Shown in pieces: positions 1 to 8,070 of a stretch of DNA of 42,481 bases; positions within the stretch are counted from its first letter, which is position 1, and every line of letters begins with the position of its first letter. The notes under the pieces are model-generated. The model worked only from the letters and a program-made list of their open reading frames with translations. It was not told the origin of the DNA and did not search any database. A program made the translations under genes and the position numbers. The DNA comes from a virus: IMG/VR virus record IMGVR_UViG_3300037189_008114, positions 1 to 42,481 of that record; one strand, written 5' to 3'.

Positions 1-356
1 AGACACCGAACAGCAATACGGGGACGATGAGCAGGATCGATTTGATCCATAATATAAGGCAAGCTCTCGATACCGGGTTGAAACATGTCTTCAAAGTAGA
101 TAACATCTTCATTTGTAACTTCTCCTTGTTTCATCTTGCGTACAAGATTCATTAGTTGGCTCATACCAAAGTAAGTACGACCATGTGCATCTAACACCTG
201 TCCGGTTACGATAGCTTGATCGTTGCTGAGTGTTTCGCCTTCTACAATTTCGTAATTGATACCACGACGTTCGAATACCGCACGATTCCACTCTTGTAGT
301 TGTAGTGTGTATCGAGCTTTATAGGGCTCCAAGCCCATATACCATAACTTACGCAT
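1..356 (-). CDS. Possible glycosyltransferase-like phage protein, 3' end cut by window
   Basis: An open frame starts at an ATG (354-356) that overlaps the stop of the upstream glycosylase gene and runs off the left edge, giving 118 codons. The protein begins MRKLWYMGLEPYKARYTLQL and continues with TGQVLDAHGRTYFGMSQLMN and an acidic patch EDVIYFEDMFQPG (about residues 85-97). The hydrophobic start and the acidic FEDMF patch are compatible with a nucleotide-sugar glycosyltransferase, and I recall similar proteins in marine T4-like phages, but the catalytic half is outside the window. The overlap of start and stop places it at the distal end of the glycosylase-MazG operon. The function is a weak inference; the reading frame itself is secure. 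Confidence 0.5.
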   Translation of the reverse strand, partial: MRKLWYMGLEPYKARYTLQLQEWNRAVFERRGINYEIVEGETLSNDQAIVTGQVLDAHGRTYFGMSQLMNLVRKMKQGEVTNEDVIYFEDMFQPGIESLPYIMDQIDPAHRPRIAVRC

Positions 357-777
357 ATACTTCCTCTTCCAAATATCTCTTTAATTCTTTGTCTGTGGGT
401 TCTACCAAGTAGTTATTTTTAAAAAAAATTTCATAACTGTCCGATCCATATTTTCCGATTCCATATAACATTGTAGCATCTTCACCTTTCCATGTCAAAA
501 AGTCTTCAGTCATACGACATAACCTTTGATACCGGACATTGACCATGCCCAGTTTCTGGATTACTGTTTTGACTTCCGTCTCCTTGGCTTGCAGAAACTT
601 GCCAGGTTCGGGCCATTGGTTCATAAACACAGGAAAAACCGTTTTGACTGGTTTGCGGCCAGTTTGGTTTAGCATGATCACTGCCACCATATGTTGCCAT
701 ATGCCAACTCTGGTATCGAGTCCAGCCGGCAACTGCTGTTGTACCATAAGGTCGTCGTGCAACGGATTTATGTCCAT
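349..777 (-). CDS. MBD4-like HhH-GPD DNA glycosylase
   Basis: This 142-residue protein looks like the catalytic domain of MBD4-type mismatch thymine/uracil DNA glycosylases of the helix-hairpin-helix GPD superfamily. Seen in sequence: the helical start VAVIMLNQTGRKPV (31-44), the hairpin LYGIGKYGSDSYEIF (104-118), nearly the MBD4 LHGIGKYGNDSYRIF, and the following PTDKEL with Asp129 at the place of the MBD4 catalytic Asp (PEDHKL). There is no Fe-S cysteine cluster of the EndoIII kind. Its stop overlaps the next gene and its ATG overlaps the MazG stop (TAATG), so it is translationally coupled. Likely role: removal of damaged or mismatched T/U from DNA. Substrate is inferred only. Confidence 0.75.
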   Translation of the reverse strand: MDINPLHDDLMVQQQLPAGLDTRVGIWQHMVAVIMLNQTGRKPVKTVFPVFMNQWPEPGKFLQAKETEVKTVIQKLGMVNVRYQRLCRMTEDFLTWKGEDATMLYGIGKYGSDSYEIFFKNNYLVEPTDKELKRYLEEEVYA

Positions 778-1142
778 TATTTTATAAACTGCTTTAATTC
801 AGGCGCAGTCCAACCTACAGGTTTAAGAACCTTGCCATCTTCACGTTTACGCACCTTGCCAGTTTCGTGATCAATCTTGGCAAAGTTAGTACGCATGACT
901 TCTTTCCATGCGCCTTCGGCATCTGCACCCATTGAATGTATAGCACCTATAGTAACAACCAAGATATCAACAAGTGCATCCAGCGTTTCTACTCGATCAC
1001 CAGCAGCCACAGCAACATCGAGTTCATCTACTTCTTCGGCAATTAATTTATTGTATAAATTAAATTGTGTTTCGTGCCAATCTTCTACAGTTTGATCGCA
1101 AGCCCGCATAAACTTTTCTTGATCTCGAAAGGGATTAGTCAC
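777..1142 (-). CDS. MazG-like nucleotide pyrophosphohydrolase
   Basis: The chosen start is a GTG at 1140-1142, giving a 121-residue protein beginning (M)TNPFRDQEKFM; the longer frame to 1226 would overlap the upstream gene by 92 bases, whereas the GTG overlaps it by 8. The all-alpha NTP-PPase motif is visible as AEEVDELDVAVAAGDRVETL followed by DALVDILVV, supplying the paired Glu and Asp metal ligands. A C-terminal GKVRKREDGKVLKPVGW tail is typical of the phage and bacterial PRA-PH/MazG-like group. Family members hydrolyse NTPs or dNTPs to monophosphates; phage MazG has been proposed to adjust the nucleotide or alarmone pool. Substrate cannot be told from sequence. Confidence 0.8.
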   Translation of the reverse strand: MTNPFRDQEKFMRACDQTVEDWHETQFNLYNKLIAEEVDELDVAVAAGDRVETLDALVDILVVTIGAIHSMGADAEGAWKEVMRTNFAKIDHETGKVRKREDGKVLKPVGWTAPELKQFIK

Positions 1143-1398
1143 GTGGTTTCCAATTCGTGTCGCGTGGTTTAAAATCTTTGCGTTCACGCTTAGGAGTGCG
1201 CCATTGATCCCAAGGTTCACGACCACGTACCATTTTCATGTATTCGCCGTATGGTGTGCGTTCATTGTATAAATGACGTTCATCATATGGATATCCATAG
1301 TCACGGCAGAATTGGTGGTATACTTCTAAATCTTCAAAGATTGTTTTTACTTCGGGCTTGAGACGAAGATACTTGGTTAGCCATTCTGGTTTGGCCAT
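1135..1398 (-). CDS. Conserved small phage protein, function unknown
   Basis: An 87-residue highly charged, aromatic-rich protein (MAKPEWLTKYLRLKPEVKTI; then PYDERHLYNERTPYGEYMK; C-terminal KRERKDFKPRDTNWKPRD). I see no catalytic motif, membrane segment or signal peptide. The C-terminal third is basic and repeats a KPRD unit twice, suggesting a disordered nucleic-acid or protein-binding tail. It precedes and overlaps the MazG-like gene by 8 bases, so both are likely made from one message. I recall relatives of similar length in other marine T4-like phages, without known function. Confidence 0.7.
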   Translation of the reverse strand: MAKPEWLTKYLRLKPEVKTIFEDLEVYHQFCRDYGYPYDERHLYNERTPYGEYMKMVRGREPWDQWRTPKRERKDFKPRDTNWKPRD

Positions 1399-1411
1399 GA
1401 TTTTGCTTCCT

Positions 1412-1882
1412 TTAGATTACGATTGAGTTGTAAGGGCGAGTGAGATTGTAAGTGATTGAGCATCCGTTCTCGCCATCCTCGGATACTTCAATTGTGATAT
1501 TGCGACCGGGATACTTGTCGGCAATTTGTAAGTGTAAGTCATCTGCGATCATTTCGCAGCTCTTGTAGTTGAGTTCTAAAACGGAACTCGAATTATTGTT
1601 ATTACCGGAATTGATATTGTACAAGGATTCGCACCAGCGTTTGAACTGGATGAACTCGATGTCCCGGTCGTTGTGGAACACATCGATTGACACCCGGAAG
1701 TGGAAAATATGACGATGGGGATTAGCAAGAAACGCAACATTATATTCATCATTAGTATTTAACATTGGATCCGTGGCAGCCGCCGGGTAACAGTGGATAC
1801 CTTCTTTACGGAAAGTGATCCATATTTGACGTTTAGCTTCGTCTTTAACTCTTTCGATTTGCTCTCTTTGTTCTTGGTTCAT
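1412..1882 (-). CDS. 6-pyruvoyl-tetrahydropterin synthase / QueD-like protein
   Basis: This 156-residue protein has the layout of the PTPS/QueD fold. The three zinc ligands can be assigned to His30 (GIHCYP) and His56/His58 (PHRHIFHF), followed by DIEFIQFK (74-81, in place of VDFGDLK), KSCEMIADDL (107-116) and the substrate-anchoring Glu of IEVSEDGENG (about residue 135). QueD makes 6-carboxy-tetrahydropterin, the second step from GTP to preQ0; phage QueD usually serves 7-deazaguanine modification of DNA or tRNA. The TGT/DpdA-like gene at 2983-4533 lies in the same gene run and supports that role. FolE, QueE and QueC are not in the window. A residue run NSGNNNNSSS near 91-100 is an unusual low-complexity insertion. 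Confidence 0.75.
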   Translation of the reverse strand: MNQEQREQIERVKDEAKRQIWITFRKEGIHCYPAAATDPMLNTNDEYNVAFLANPHRHIFHFRVSIDVFHNDRDIEFIQFKRWCESLYNINSGNNNNSSSVLELNYKSCEMIADDLHLQIADKYPGRNITIEVSEDGENGCSITYNLTRPYNSIVI

Positions 1883-1883
1883 A

Positions 1884-2282
1884 TTATGCTTTCAGACAGG
1901 ACATTGTGACAATCTTACCCAGGGCCGAATCAAAATCTTCTGATTCGTGTATGATATGTAAGTCCGATTCGGGACCAACCCCGCCAATGGTAACGGCATT
2001 GCGATTTATTTTGTTAACTTGCACAATCCAACCACCCGCGGCTTGTGCTACATTAAAGTTGATACTACTTGCTGTTATATTCATATGTGATAAATCTGTT
2101 TGAGTGTTGTATGAAAAACCACCATTACCTCCTCCGCCGAGTCCTGTGTAATAAAGATTACCAGCAGATGGACCGTTTACATTAACTGTATATCCCATTG
2201 GTTTATCTTTTTCCAGTACTAGCCTGCCTGCAGCAAACCAATTTAAGATAGTGATGCGAAAATTTTTGAACCATAATTTCAT
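1884..2282 (-). CDS. Hypothetical phage protein
   Basis: A 132-residue protein with no motif I recognise. It has a hydrophobic N-terminal stretch (FKNFRITILNWFAAG) that is not a clear signal peptide, a glycine-rich middle (YYTGLGGGGNGGFSYN) and a conserved-looking C-terminus (DLHIIHESEDFDSALGKIV). Its ATG overlaps the stop of the upstream gene by 4 bases (ATGA) and its own stop is one base from the QueD-like start, so it is tightly embedded in the QueD-TGT gene run. Confidence 0.65.
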   Translation of the reverse strand: MKLWFKNFRITILNWFAAGRLVLEKDKPMGYTVNVNGPSAGNLYYTGLGGGGNGGFSYNTQTDLSHMNITASSINFNVAQAAGGWIVQVNKINRNAVTIGGVGPESDLHIIHESEDFDSALGKIVTMSCLKA

Positions 2283-2794
2283 TTGATAATTTCATCTTTA
2301 GTATACTTTGACCAATCCGTAAACAGTTTACGATCCTTTAATTCATGTAAGCTATGACACCATACTCCGGGATTGGTTGCTGCAAAGTCTTTGTCGTCGA
2401 GCTTAATTGTAGCATTATATCCCAATAGTTGTAAATAGGGCAATTTCACCGAAATCATGGGAATAAAGTTATTGTACTCCACCAGACTGGATTCTACTAG
2501 ACCTTCAACACAGGTACTGTCTAGATCCAACGTGCATAGAAATCCTTTTTGCAAACAATCGTTAATCATTGTGTCCCACTCACGCCAATTGTCACCATCG
2601 TCGGTATCCAAATTGGGAAAACTTTGGTTAGCACCAAAATAAATGTGAGTACAATCGTTATTCATTGCTTCTTGCATGACAATCTGACTGTCTTGCAAGT
2701 CCACTACAAATAATGTTTTGAGTCCGTATGCTGGCGTGTGTTCTACTTCTCGTCCAATGAAAAAACTTATTTTTTCGTGACCTGCTCTTTTCAT
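2279..2794 (-). CDS. Conserved phage protein beside QueD/TGT genes, function unknown
   Basis: A 171-residue soluble protein. Notable segments are KISFFIGREVEHTPAYGLKT, THIYFGANQSFPNLD, CTLDLDSTCVEGL and MISVKLPYLQLLGYNATIKL. The alternation of short strands and helices is compatible with an alpha/beta fold, and the Asp-rich turns (DLDST, KLDDKDF) could bind metal, but no family-defining catalytic motif is visible. There is no CxxxCxxC radical-SAM motif, so it is not a classical QueE. I recall close relatives in marine T4-like phages located near queuosine-type genes; a linked role is inference. Confidence 0.65.
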   Translation of the reverse strand: MKRAGHEKISFFIGREVEHTPAYGLKTLFVVDLQDSQIVMQEAMNNDCTHIYFGANQSFPNLDTDDGDNWREWDTMINDCLQKGFLCTLDLDSTCVEGLVESSLVEYNNFIPMISVKLPYLQLLGYNATIKLDDKDFAATNPGVWCHSLHELKDRKLFTDWSKYTKDEIIK

Positions 2795-2805
2795 AATATA
2801 TTAAA

Positions 2806-2982
2806 CTAAGTTAAGTTGTCTTTTATTTTAGCAATTTCGTCTTTCAAATGCAACCTTTGTTTCTTCAAAACTTCTAAGGTAACATCTTCAAATACTCCTG
2901 TGCTTTCCATGCCATCAATGCGTTTATTAATTCGGGCATGTTCCTCTTCTAATTGTTGTAACCGGATTTCTGAATGATTCAT
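2806..2982 (-). CDS. DUF465/YdcH-like coiled-coil microprotein
   Basis: A 58-residue reading frame fills the gap between the TGT-like gene and 2794. It starts at ATG 2980-2982, directly after the TGT stop, and ends in TAG at 2806-2808. The protein begins MNHSEIRLQQLEEEHARINK and has the DUF465 (YdcH/SlyX-like) signature: an EEHARINKRID heptad segment followed by LEVLKKQRLHLKDEIAKI, matching the family LKKxKLxLKDEI pattern. Family members are tiny two-helix coiled-coil proteins; their function in phages is unknown. The exact adjacency with its neighbour makes it part of the same operon. Confidence 0.8.
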   Translation of the reverse strand: MNHSEIRLQQLEEEHARINKRIDGMESTGVFEDVTLEVLKKQRLHLKDEIAKIKDNLT

Positions 2983-4533
2983 CTATTCACCTAAATGTTC
3001 AAGTTTACTTTCATCAAATTCTAGTTCAGGCTCAATAACGTCGTCCTGACCACCCTCTACTTCAAATAACATATCAAACATGGCATTGCCATTTAAGGCC
3101 TTTTTGCCTTTGAATCCACGTGTGCCTACAATTTCCATCCAGTAGTTACTGTATGCCTCGATGATAGATTCACTTGTGGCACGGTCTGGCGCGGCAAAAA
3201 TTGCCTCCACTAGATCCTCAAAGTATTCGCCGCCTGGGCCTGTGCTACGCATCATGGCAGGGTGAGCACCAGCATCAAAACGTCTGTTGGCTTCTTGTAC
3301 TGCTGTCAAATGCATCCATACATTATGACCCATCAACAATGCATAACTGAATGAGTCCCAGGATGTCTTGCCTTCCTTGCCATTCTTATTTAGGTCGCCT
3401 GGCTTGTAGTAACAAATATCTTTCATTTTGAACATGTCACTCAAAGGACTATCTTCCCACCGTGGATACTTGCCGTCTGCGACCACACCATCTGACCACT
3501 TGCGTGTGTCGGTGGCATATTTTTTATCGTCTGCGCTTGGTGCCATTCTGTAGGACCATTTGCCGTTGTCCGGGAATACATTTTCAAAGTACACCTGTCC
3601 ATTGGCAGTTGCCAAGAAAGGACTAGCACAATCAAAGCTGATGGTAAATGCAGGGTTTGCATACTTACGAACATTGCGTTGAATAACTGTCAATAGTACT
3701 GCCCACTCTAGTTTACTTGTACCCAAGAAGTGCATCCAATCATGCACACCTTCTTGTAATAAACCGTCATACTTTAATGCAATTAATCGTCTAAGGATCA
3801 AGTGTACGTCGCACATGTTCTGACCACCCATGGCCCAACCATTGAAGTGAGTGTCTGGGTATTTCGCAGGATCACAATAGTCTTTCATCAAATCATACCA
3901 ACGATCAGCATCGGGATGATTGGCACCCTGCAACACATTAAGGAACTTGGCACCGCCATTGGCAACACCCTTGCGATGTTTCATGAAGTAGTCGTTATTG
4001 AACTTAGTAGCATCTACCGCTTGTTCCAGCGTTCGAATGCCGCACTTGTCACTAGCGTTCTTATCATGAATGACCCAGGTTGGAATATCAAGGATCATAC
4101 CATAGTCAGCAATGCCGTCAAGCCAAGCCAAAACTTGTTCACGTTTTTTCTGGGCCTTCGGGCATCCTGAGTTTGCTTTCCAATCGCCTTCCCATAGTCC
4201 TTTAGCGATCTGGAATCCTCCAGAGTCACCTAGTACTAGTGTGTTTGGGTCGCGATTGCGAACCATGTCCTCACTCCAGTCCTGCTTGGTGAGATCAAGG
4301 TTGGCGTGGCCACCGGAGTAAAGCGACCACTTATAAGGAAACAACCCCTTCTGACCATTTAGCCAGTTGAGTTGTTCCATATCTGTTAAACCCTGCGGAA
4401 AGCGACCAGGTTCTACATACGGTCCATTTACTGGATCACGTTGTTTACCTATAAAGGTAGCGTAGAAACCACTAATCGCCGGCAGGAATACGGCATAGTC
4501 TGACTGCTTGGCAGTCAAGTCGTCTTGTGTCAT
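2983..4533 (-). CDS. tRNA-guanine transglycosylase-like protein, candidate DpdA (7-deazaguanine insertion)
   Basis: A 516-residue TIM-barrel transglycosylase of the TGT superfamily. TGT landmarks are present in order: DSGGFQ (103-108, substrate-binding Asp), NVLQGANHPD (199-208, cf. VQGG), GWAMGGQN (232-239, cf. AIGGLAVG), HFLGTSKLEWAV (268-279) and DCASP (301-305), at the place of the nucleophile motif DCVMPTR. Near the C-terminus ALLMGHNVWMHL (398-409) matches the LLTxHNLxxY zinc histidine segment, but the CxCxxC cysteines of bacterial TGT are missing; only Cys374 remains. Phage DpdA proteins are TGT-like and put preQ0-type bases into DNA, and the QueD-like gene nearby fits. Whether the substrate is DNA or tRNA is not decided by sequence. 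Confidence 0.75.
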   Translation of the reverse strand: MTQDDLTAKQSDYAVFLPAISGFYATFIGKQRDPVNGPYVEPGRFPQGLTDMEQLNWLNGQKGLFPYKWSLYSGGHANLDLTKQDWSEDMVRNRDPNTLVLGDSGGFQIAKGLWEGDWKANSGCPKAQKKREQVLAWLDGIADYGMILDIPTWVIHDKNASDKCGIRTLEQAVDATKFNNDYFMKHRKGVANGGAKFLNVLQGANHPDADRWYDLMKDYCDPAKYPDTHFNGWAMGGQNMCDVHLILRRLIALKYDGLLQEGVHDWMHFLGTSKLEWAVLLTVIQRNVRKYANPAFTISFDCASPFLATANGQVYFENVFPDNGKWSYRMAPSADDKKYATDTRKWSDGVVADGKYPRWEDSPLSDMFKMKDICYYKPGDLNKNGKEGKTSWDSFSYALLMGHNVWMHLTAVQEANRRFDAGAHPAMMRSTGPGGEYFEDLVEAIFAAPDRATSESIIEAYSNYWMEIVGTRGFKGKKALNGNAMFDMLFEVEGGQDDVIEPELEFDESKLEHLGE

Positions 4534-5267
4534 TACTTGGTTTGTGCAGGTAACATGTAGTGATAAACAGCAAGTCCAGAATCTACAGTGATTTCAGCAA
4601 CACCGTCGTCACTGATCTTAAATTCTTTGTCGCCGGGTAAACTCAAAATACTATTAACTACTGACACAGGCCAGTTTAGTTGTTTGCTTAAGGTACCGCT
4701 GGTCGTTGCAAATGTAAAACTTCCTGCGTGACTAGCAGCATCACCAAAGAAGAACTTCAGTTCACCGTTTTCGGTCTTGCTACTAAATGTAGTAGCATCC
4801 GAGTGTGCCATAGCTTGGAATTTTAATTTTTGAATACTTAGTGCTGTGGGCGTAACTTCAACACCCCATTTAACCGGTTTCATCTTAACGTTCTTTAATT
4901 GATCGTTAATGACCGCAGTTGCCATAAACCGATATGCATTTTTAAAGTCGCCTGTTTTGTTTTCAAAATTTACACTGGCAGGAACATTATTGCCTTCTGT
5001 GTCCTTTTGACTTGCTACAGTAATCTTAGCATTTTCCTTGTATTCGGGAATGTTAAGAATAGTATTCAATCGATCCAAGTTGGGCATACCAAACACGCCT
5101 TGAAACTCAGCAATAGGTGCTTTGAATTCTGCATTTAATACAACCGTTTTAGTTGCTTGATCAAAAGCATTAATCTGTGTGCTGTCTTTGGTACCAGTTA
5201 CCTTGATCATTGAGATGACGCCTAGGCCATAAGTGTGTTGTACGATATCTTTCAAGTAGTCAAACAT
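4533..5267 (-). CDS. Sliding clamp (gp45-like)
   Basis: A 244-residue protein of the length and composition of T4-type gp45 processivity clamps. The N-terminus MFDYLKDIVQHTYGLGVISM and the beta-rich body with FKAPIAEFQGVFGMPNLDRL match the clamp layout, and the C-terminal part (FKISDDGVAEITVDSGLAVYHYMLPA) reads as the last clamp strands. It lies directly downstream of the polymerase gene, with the clamp-loader ATPase 24 kb away. It should trimerise around DNA and tether gp43; in T4 it also couples replication to late transcription, which fits the late promoter motifs seen here. SD-like GGAG lies about 10 bases before the ATG. Its ATG is preceded by a sigma70-like promoter. Confidence 0.88.
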   Translation of the reverse strand: MFDYLKDIVQHTYGLGVISMIKVTGTKDSTQINAFDQATKTVVLNAEFKAPIAEFQGVFGMPNLDRLNTILNIPEYKENAKITVASQKDTEGNNVPASVNFENKTGDFKNAYRFMATAVINDQLKNVKMKPVKWGVEVTPTALSIQKLKFQAMAHSDATTFSSKTENGELKFFFGDAASHAGSFTFATTSGTLSKQLNWPVSVVNSILSLPGDKEFKISDDGVAEITVDSGLAVYHYMLPAQTK

Positions 5268-5291
5268 TGTGTATTCTCCGTAAGTGTTGTT

Positions 5292-5320
5292 AGTGTATAG
5301 GTTTATTTAGAAAAAGTCAA
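5292..5320 (-). promoter_or_regulatory. Sigma70-like promoter of the clamp gene with a nested late-type motif
   Basis: Minus strand: TTGACT (5320-5315), 17-base spacer, TACACT (5297-5292), predicted start about 5285, 18 bases before the gp45 ATG. The spacer contains CTAAATA (5310-5304), a variant of the T4-type late motif, so early and late control could overlap here. The -10 box matches 4 of 6 consensus bases. Confidence 0.5.
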
Positions 5321-5337
5321 AGGTTATTAAAATATTT

Positions 5338-7998
5338 TTATTCAAAACTAAACAGGTCATCAAAGGTTGTTTTGATATCTGTCGATTCGGCAATCTGCCA
5401 TTCAAGTACTCCCAACAAGTTCTCTACCTTTTGATCCACGATAGTTGATTCCATTGTTGTGTCGTCAAACGGTAAGTCCTTAAACCATTGCGGGATATGA
5501 GTTTCATCTGTGGGGTATCCTACGCTGGTGTACCCAACCGGATTATCCTTTAGCTTACATACAATGGTTTTCATGCCATCTACAATACTGGTACTGTAGT
5601 TATCTCCATGCATACGCTTTAGGTTATTCCAGTTCATTGCGGCACGAACATGTCCGGGCATGTTGGCTTTGCCTAGGCGTGCTTCTTCTGCCGCATACTT
5701 GGTCAGGTTGTTTACACGTTTAGGTGTACCCTTTTCCCATGCCGGCCTGGTAGCAAACAGCAATTTAAACTCTTTGACCTTTTCGATAACAGCTTCCTTT
5801 TGAGCACCAGTTAATACATCCATCAAGAGTTCGCTTAAAAAATCCTGTACTACCTTGGGAGTATCTGATCGTTTGAGATCAAGACCCATGGCCTTCATCT
5901 TGCCCGGTTTACCGTGCGTATCCACACGAATACCTTCCATGTCAAATATCAAAATACCATAGCGTTTCTTTTTAATGAATAATCCTTTTGATGCAACAAG
6001 TTCGCGACCGCCCATGATAATAGCGCCCATTTCTCTTGGGCAATGACAAGCACGTTCCATAAATTGTGGAAATGAAGCATTAACAGAGTCTGCAATAGTA
6101 TCGTATAACTGTACACAAATTTCTCTGTTCCATTCCATGCGACCTGCGGCTACTTCTTCTTGAAGGGCCGGCCACGCGGAGAAATAGACCGAGTCTGTGT
6201 CCCCGTATATGATGGCTTTACCCACGTGGTCGTACTCACCGGTGATAGCTTCGTTGACATGTGCGTCCATGTGTTTCGCGATGATGCGCCCAGTAAGTGT
6301 CGTGCTCTGGCCAATACGCTGGTCAAAGAACCTGCAACCCGGATTGAGGATCGCACCATATAGTGAATTGAGGTTAATTTTTTTAACGAGCTGTCTTTTG
6401 TCCCAGAACGCTTCATCTTCCTTAGATGTTGCGGTTTTCTTTTTAGCTTGCATTTCCTTACGTTCAGCATACCATCTCTCCAATAATCCTGGGATAATCC
6501 CTTTAACATTATGTTTAAATATTGTGCCATTGGCACTCAATGTCCAAGGCTGGCGGCTATCAAATATCAATCGCCATACATCTGCAGCACTCATTACATC
6601 ACTGCCGCCAGCTTCCCAGTCTATAGTAATTTCTGTGCCTACTTCTGAATTCATAACTGCTTGATACTCCAAAGTACCAAACATGTTTTCCCATGCATCA
6701 GCAAAACTTGATCCACTATCCATTTTTTCTTTGATATAGTGGTCAGTCATTATAGTTCTTAATTGCCCAATGATCGTTTCGGGTCCCATGTTAAGAGCAC
6801 GGATCGCTGATGGGTAGAGCGAGTTGATATCGATGGCACCGACGTATTCGTGCATGCCTTTTTTTGGGAAAGCAACATAGGCACCTGCGGCTTGTGTATT
6901 ACCTTGGTCATCTCTACTTCTCCTGTTGGGAACTACTAGGCCTCGTGAGTGGGCTTCATTGATAATGGCTTGCTCGGTAACTGCCACCGCACCCATAGTG
7001 GTTTGTAGCAGTACAGTATTATCGTGTGCCAGTTCATTGGCAAGATCTAAGAAGCGTAACTTCTTATCTAGTCTTGACAACAACATGGTATCTTGACGGT
7101 TATAGTCAATGAACTTTGGAAAGTCTTTGTTGTACAGTTGATCCAGGGTGCCTTCGTAGGCCAACTTGCGTTCACCTAGTTCGTATTCGGCAATGGCATC
7201 CAAGCTATAACTGTGACGTTCTTCGTAGGTGTATTTGCGATACAGTTGCATATAGTCCATATGCACACGGCCTATTAGATCAAATGTAAGCTGTTCTGCG
7301 CCAAAGCGTTCAAAGGTACGTTGTTTGGGTAATTGTCCCCACAAGCATAGTCTGCGAGTATCATCTTTACTTAGGACGCGGATAATACGCATGACAGTAT
7401 ATGGTATATCGAATCCTTCTGAGTTCCAGCCTGACAGTATGTCTGCATCTTGCACCAGGTCAAGGAATGTGTTAAGCATGTCCTCTTCTCGTTCAAATAA
7501 AAAGCAGTTGTCGAACGTAGCGGCAATTTCTTCTGCGGACTGCCACGAATAGCTTTTAGGCGGAACCACCAGAGTGACTAATTTATCCATCCAGTCTAAG
7601 TACACACTAATACTTGTGATGGCGTTAAATGGATCTTCAGGTTTGCTATATCCGCGGAGTGGGTCAAAGTCGACCTCAATATCCCAGAAAGCTGTTTGCA
7701 GTTTTGGAGAGTCTACACCTAGATAGTTTTCTTCTAAACAACGGAAGATGGGATTGATATCACTTTCCCACAGTCGCTTACCAGAGTTGACTCGTTGTTC
7801 TTTGTGAAACTCTTTGCCGTTGCGTGTTGAAAAACGGCTAACAGGAGTATCAAAAATTGTACGGAACTTGCCACGTGCATCATCGTAGTAGAAAACGTAG
7901 TTTGCTGGATACTCTTTGTATACACGTTCGCCGCCGATTCGTTCTACAACGTGAATACGATCGTGTTCACGATCAAATAATGCGTCTATATAAGACAT
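5338..7998 (-). CDS. Family-B DNA polymerase (gp43-like)
   Basis: An 886-residue replicative polymerase with all expected motifs. The 3'-5' exonuclease is intact: ExoI WDIEVD (105-110; Asp106/Glu108), ExoII WNSEGFD (191-197), ExoIII YNRQD (299-303). The polymerase domain carries motif A DINSLYPS (390-397), motif B KKINLNSLYG (539-548) and motif C YGDTDS (598-603). Length is close to T4 gp43 (898). The start has a good SD (AGGAG about 6 bases upstream). It is separated from the downstream clamp gene by 70 bases holding a promoter. No intein, intron or split is seen, although gp43 is a frequent target of such elements. Confidence 0.97.
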   Translation of the reverse strand: MSYIDALFDREHDRIHVVERIGGERVYKEYPANYVFYYDDARGKFRTIFDTPVSRFSTRNGKEFHKEQRVNSGKRLWESDINPIFRCLEENYLGVDSPKLQTAFWDIEVDFDPLRGYSKPEDPFNAITSISVYLDWMDKLVTLVVPPKSYSWQSAEEIAATFDNCFLFEREEDMLNTFLDLVQDADILSGWNSEGFDIPYTVMRIIRVLSKDDTRRLCLWGQLPKQRTFERFGAEQLTFDLIGRVHMDYMQLYRKYTYEERHSYSLDAIAEYELGERKLAYEGTLDQLYNKDFPKFIDYNRQDTMLLSRLDKKLRFLDLANELAHDNTVLLQTTMGAVAVTEQAIINEAHSRGLVVPNRRSRDDQGNTQAAGAYVAFPKKGMHEYVGAIDINSLYPSAIRALNMGPETIIGQLRTIMTDHYIKEKMDSGSSFADAWENMFGTLEYQAVMNSEVGTEITIDWEAGGSDVMSAADVWRLIFDSRQPWTLSANGTIFKHNVKGIIPGLLERWYAERKEMQAKKKTATSKEDEAFWDKRQLVKKINLNSLYGAILNPGCRFFDQRIGQSTTLTGRIIAKHMDAHVNEAITGEYDHVGKAIIYGDTDSVYFSAWPALQEEVAAGRMEWNREICVQLYDTIADSVNASFPQFMERACHCPREMGAIIMGGRELVASKGLFIKKKRYGILIFDMEGIRVDTHGKPGKMKAMGLDLKRSDTPKVVQDFLSELLMDVLTGAQKEAVIEKVKEFKLLFATRPAWEKGTPKRVNNLTKYAAEEARLGKANMPGHVRAAMNWNNLKRMHGDNYSTSIVDGMKTIVCKLKDNPVGYTSVGYPTDETHIPQWFKDLPFDDTTMESTIVDQKVENLLGVLEWQIAESTDIKTTFDDLFSFE

Positions 7999-8044
7999 TG
8001 ATTCTCCTAATGTGTGCGACTTTGAGCTTGCACTGACTCTTCAT

Positions 8045-8059
8045 GCTGGTTAAGCCAGC
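8045..8059 (-). promoter_or_regulatory. Hairpin in the gp43 leader, possible translational operator
   Basis: A 5-bp stem GCTGG/CCAGC with a 5-base loop lies about 47-61 bases upstream of the polymerase ATG and downstream of its predicted promoter, so it would be in the leader RNA. In T4, gp43 represses its own translation through an RNA hairpin operator near its start. The position here is further upstream, so the regulatory role is only a guess. Confidence 0.3.
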
Positions 8060-8070
8060 GACTCTACTAT

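Noticed and set aside
109-291. 60-codon minus frame at the left edge
   Set aside because: The frame starting at 356 is continuous to the edge and gives a plausible protein; this one is its shadow.
6197-6664. 155-codon plus-strand frame inside the polymerase gene
   Set aside because: Antisense shadow of gp43 with no SD and no recognisable protein.
8035-8070. tRNA-like anticodon arm upstream of gp43
   Set aside because: A 5-bp stem is present but the loop has 5 bases, no U33, and no T-arm or acceptor stem can be formed.
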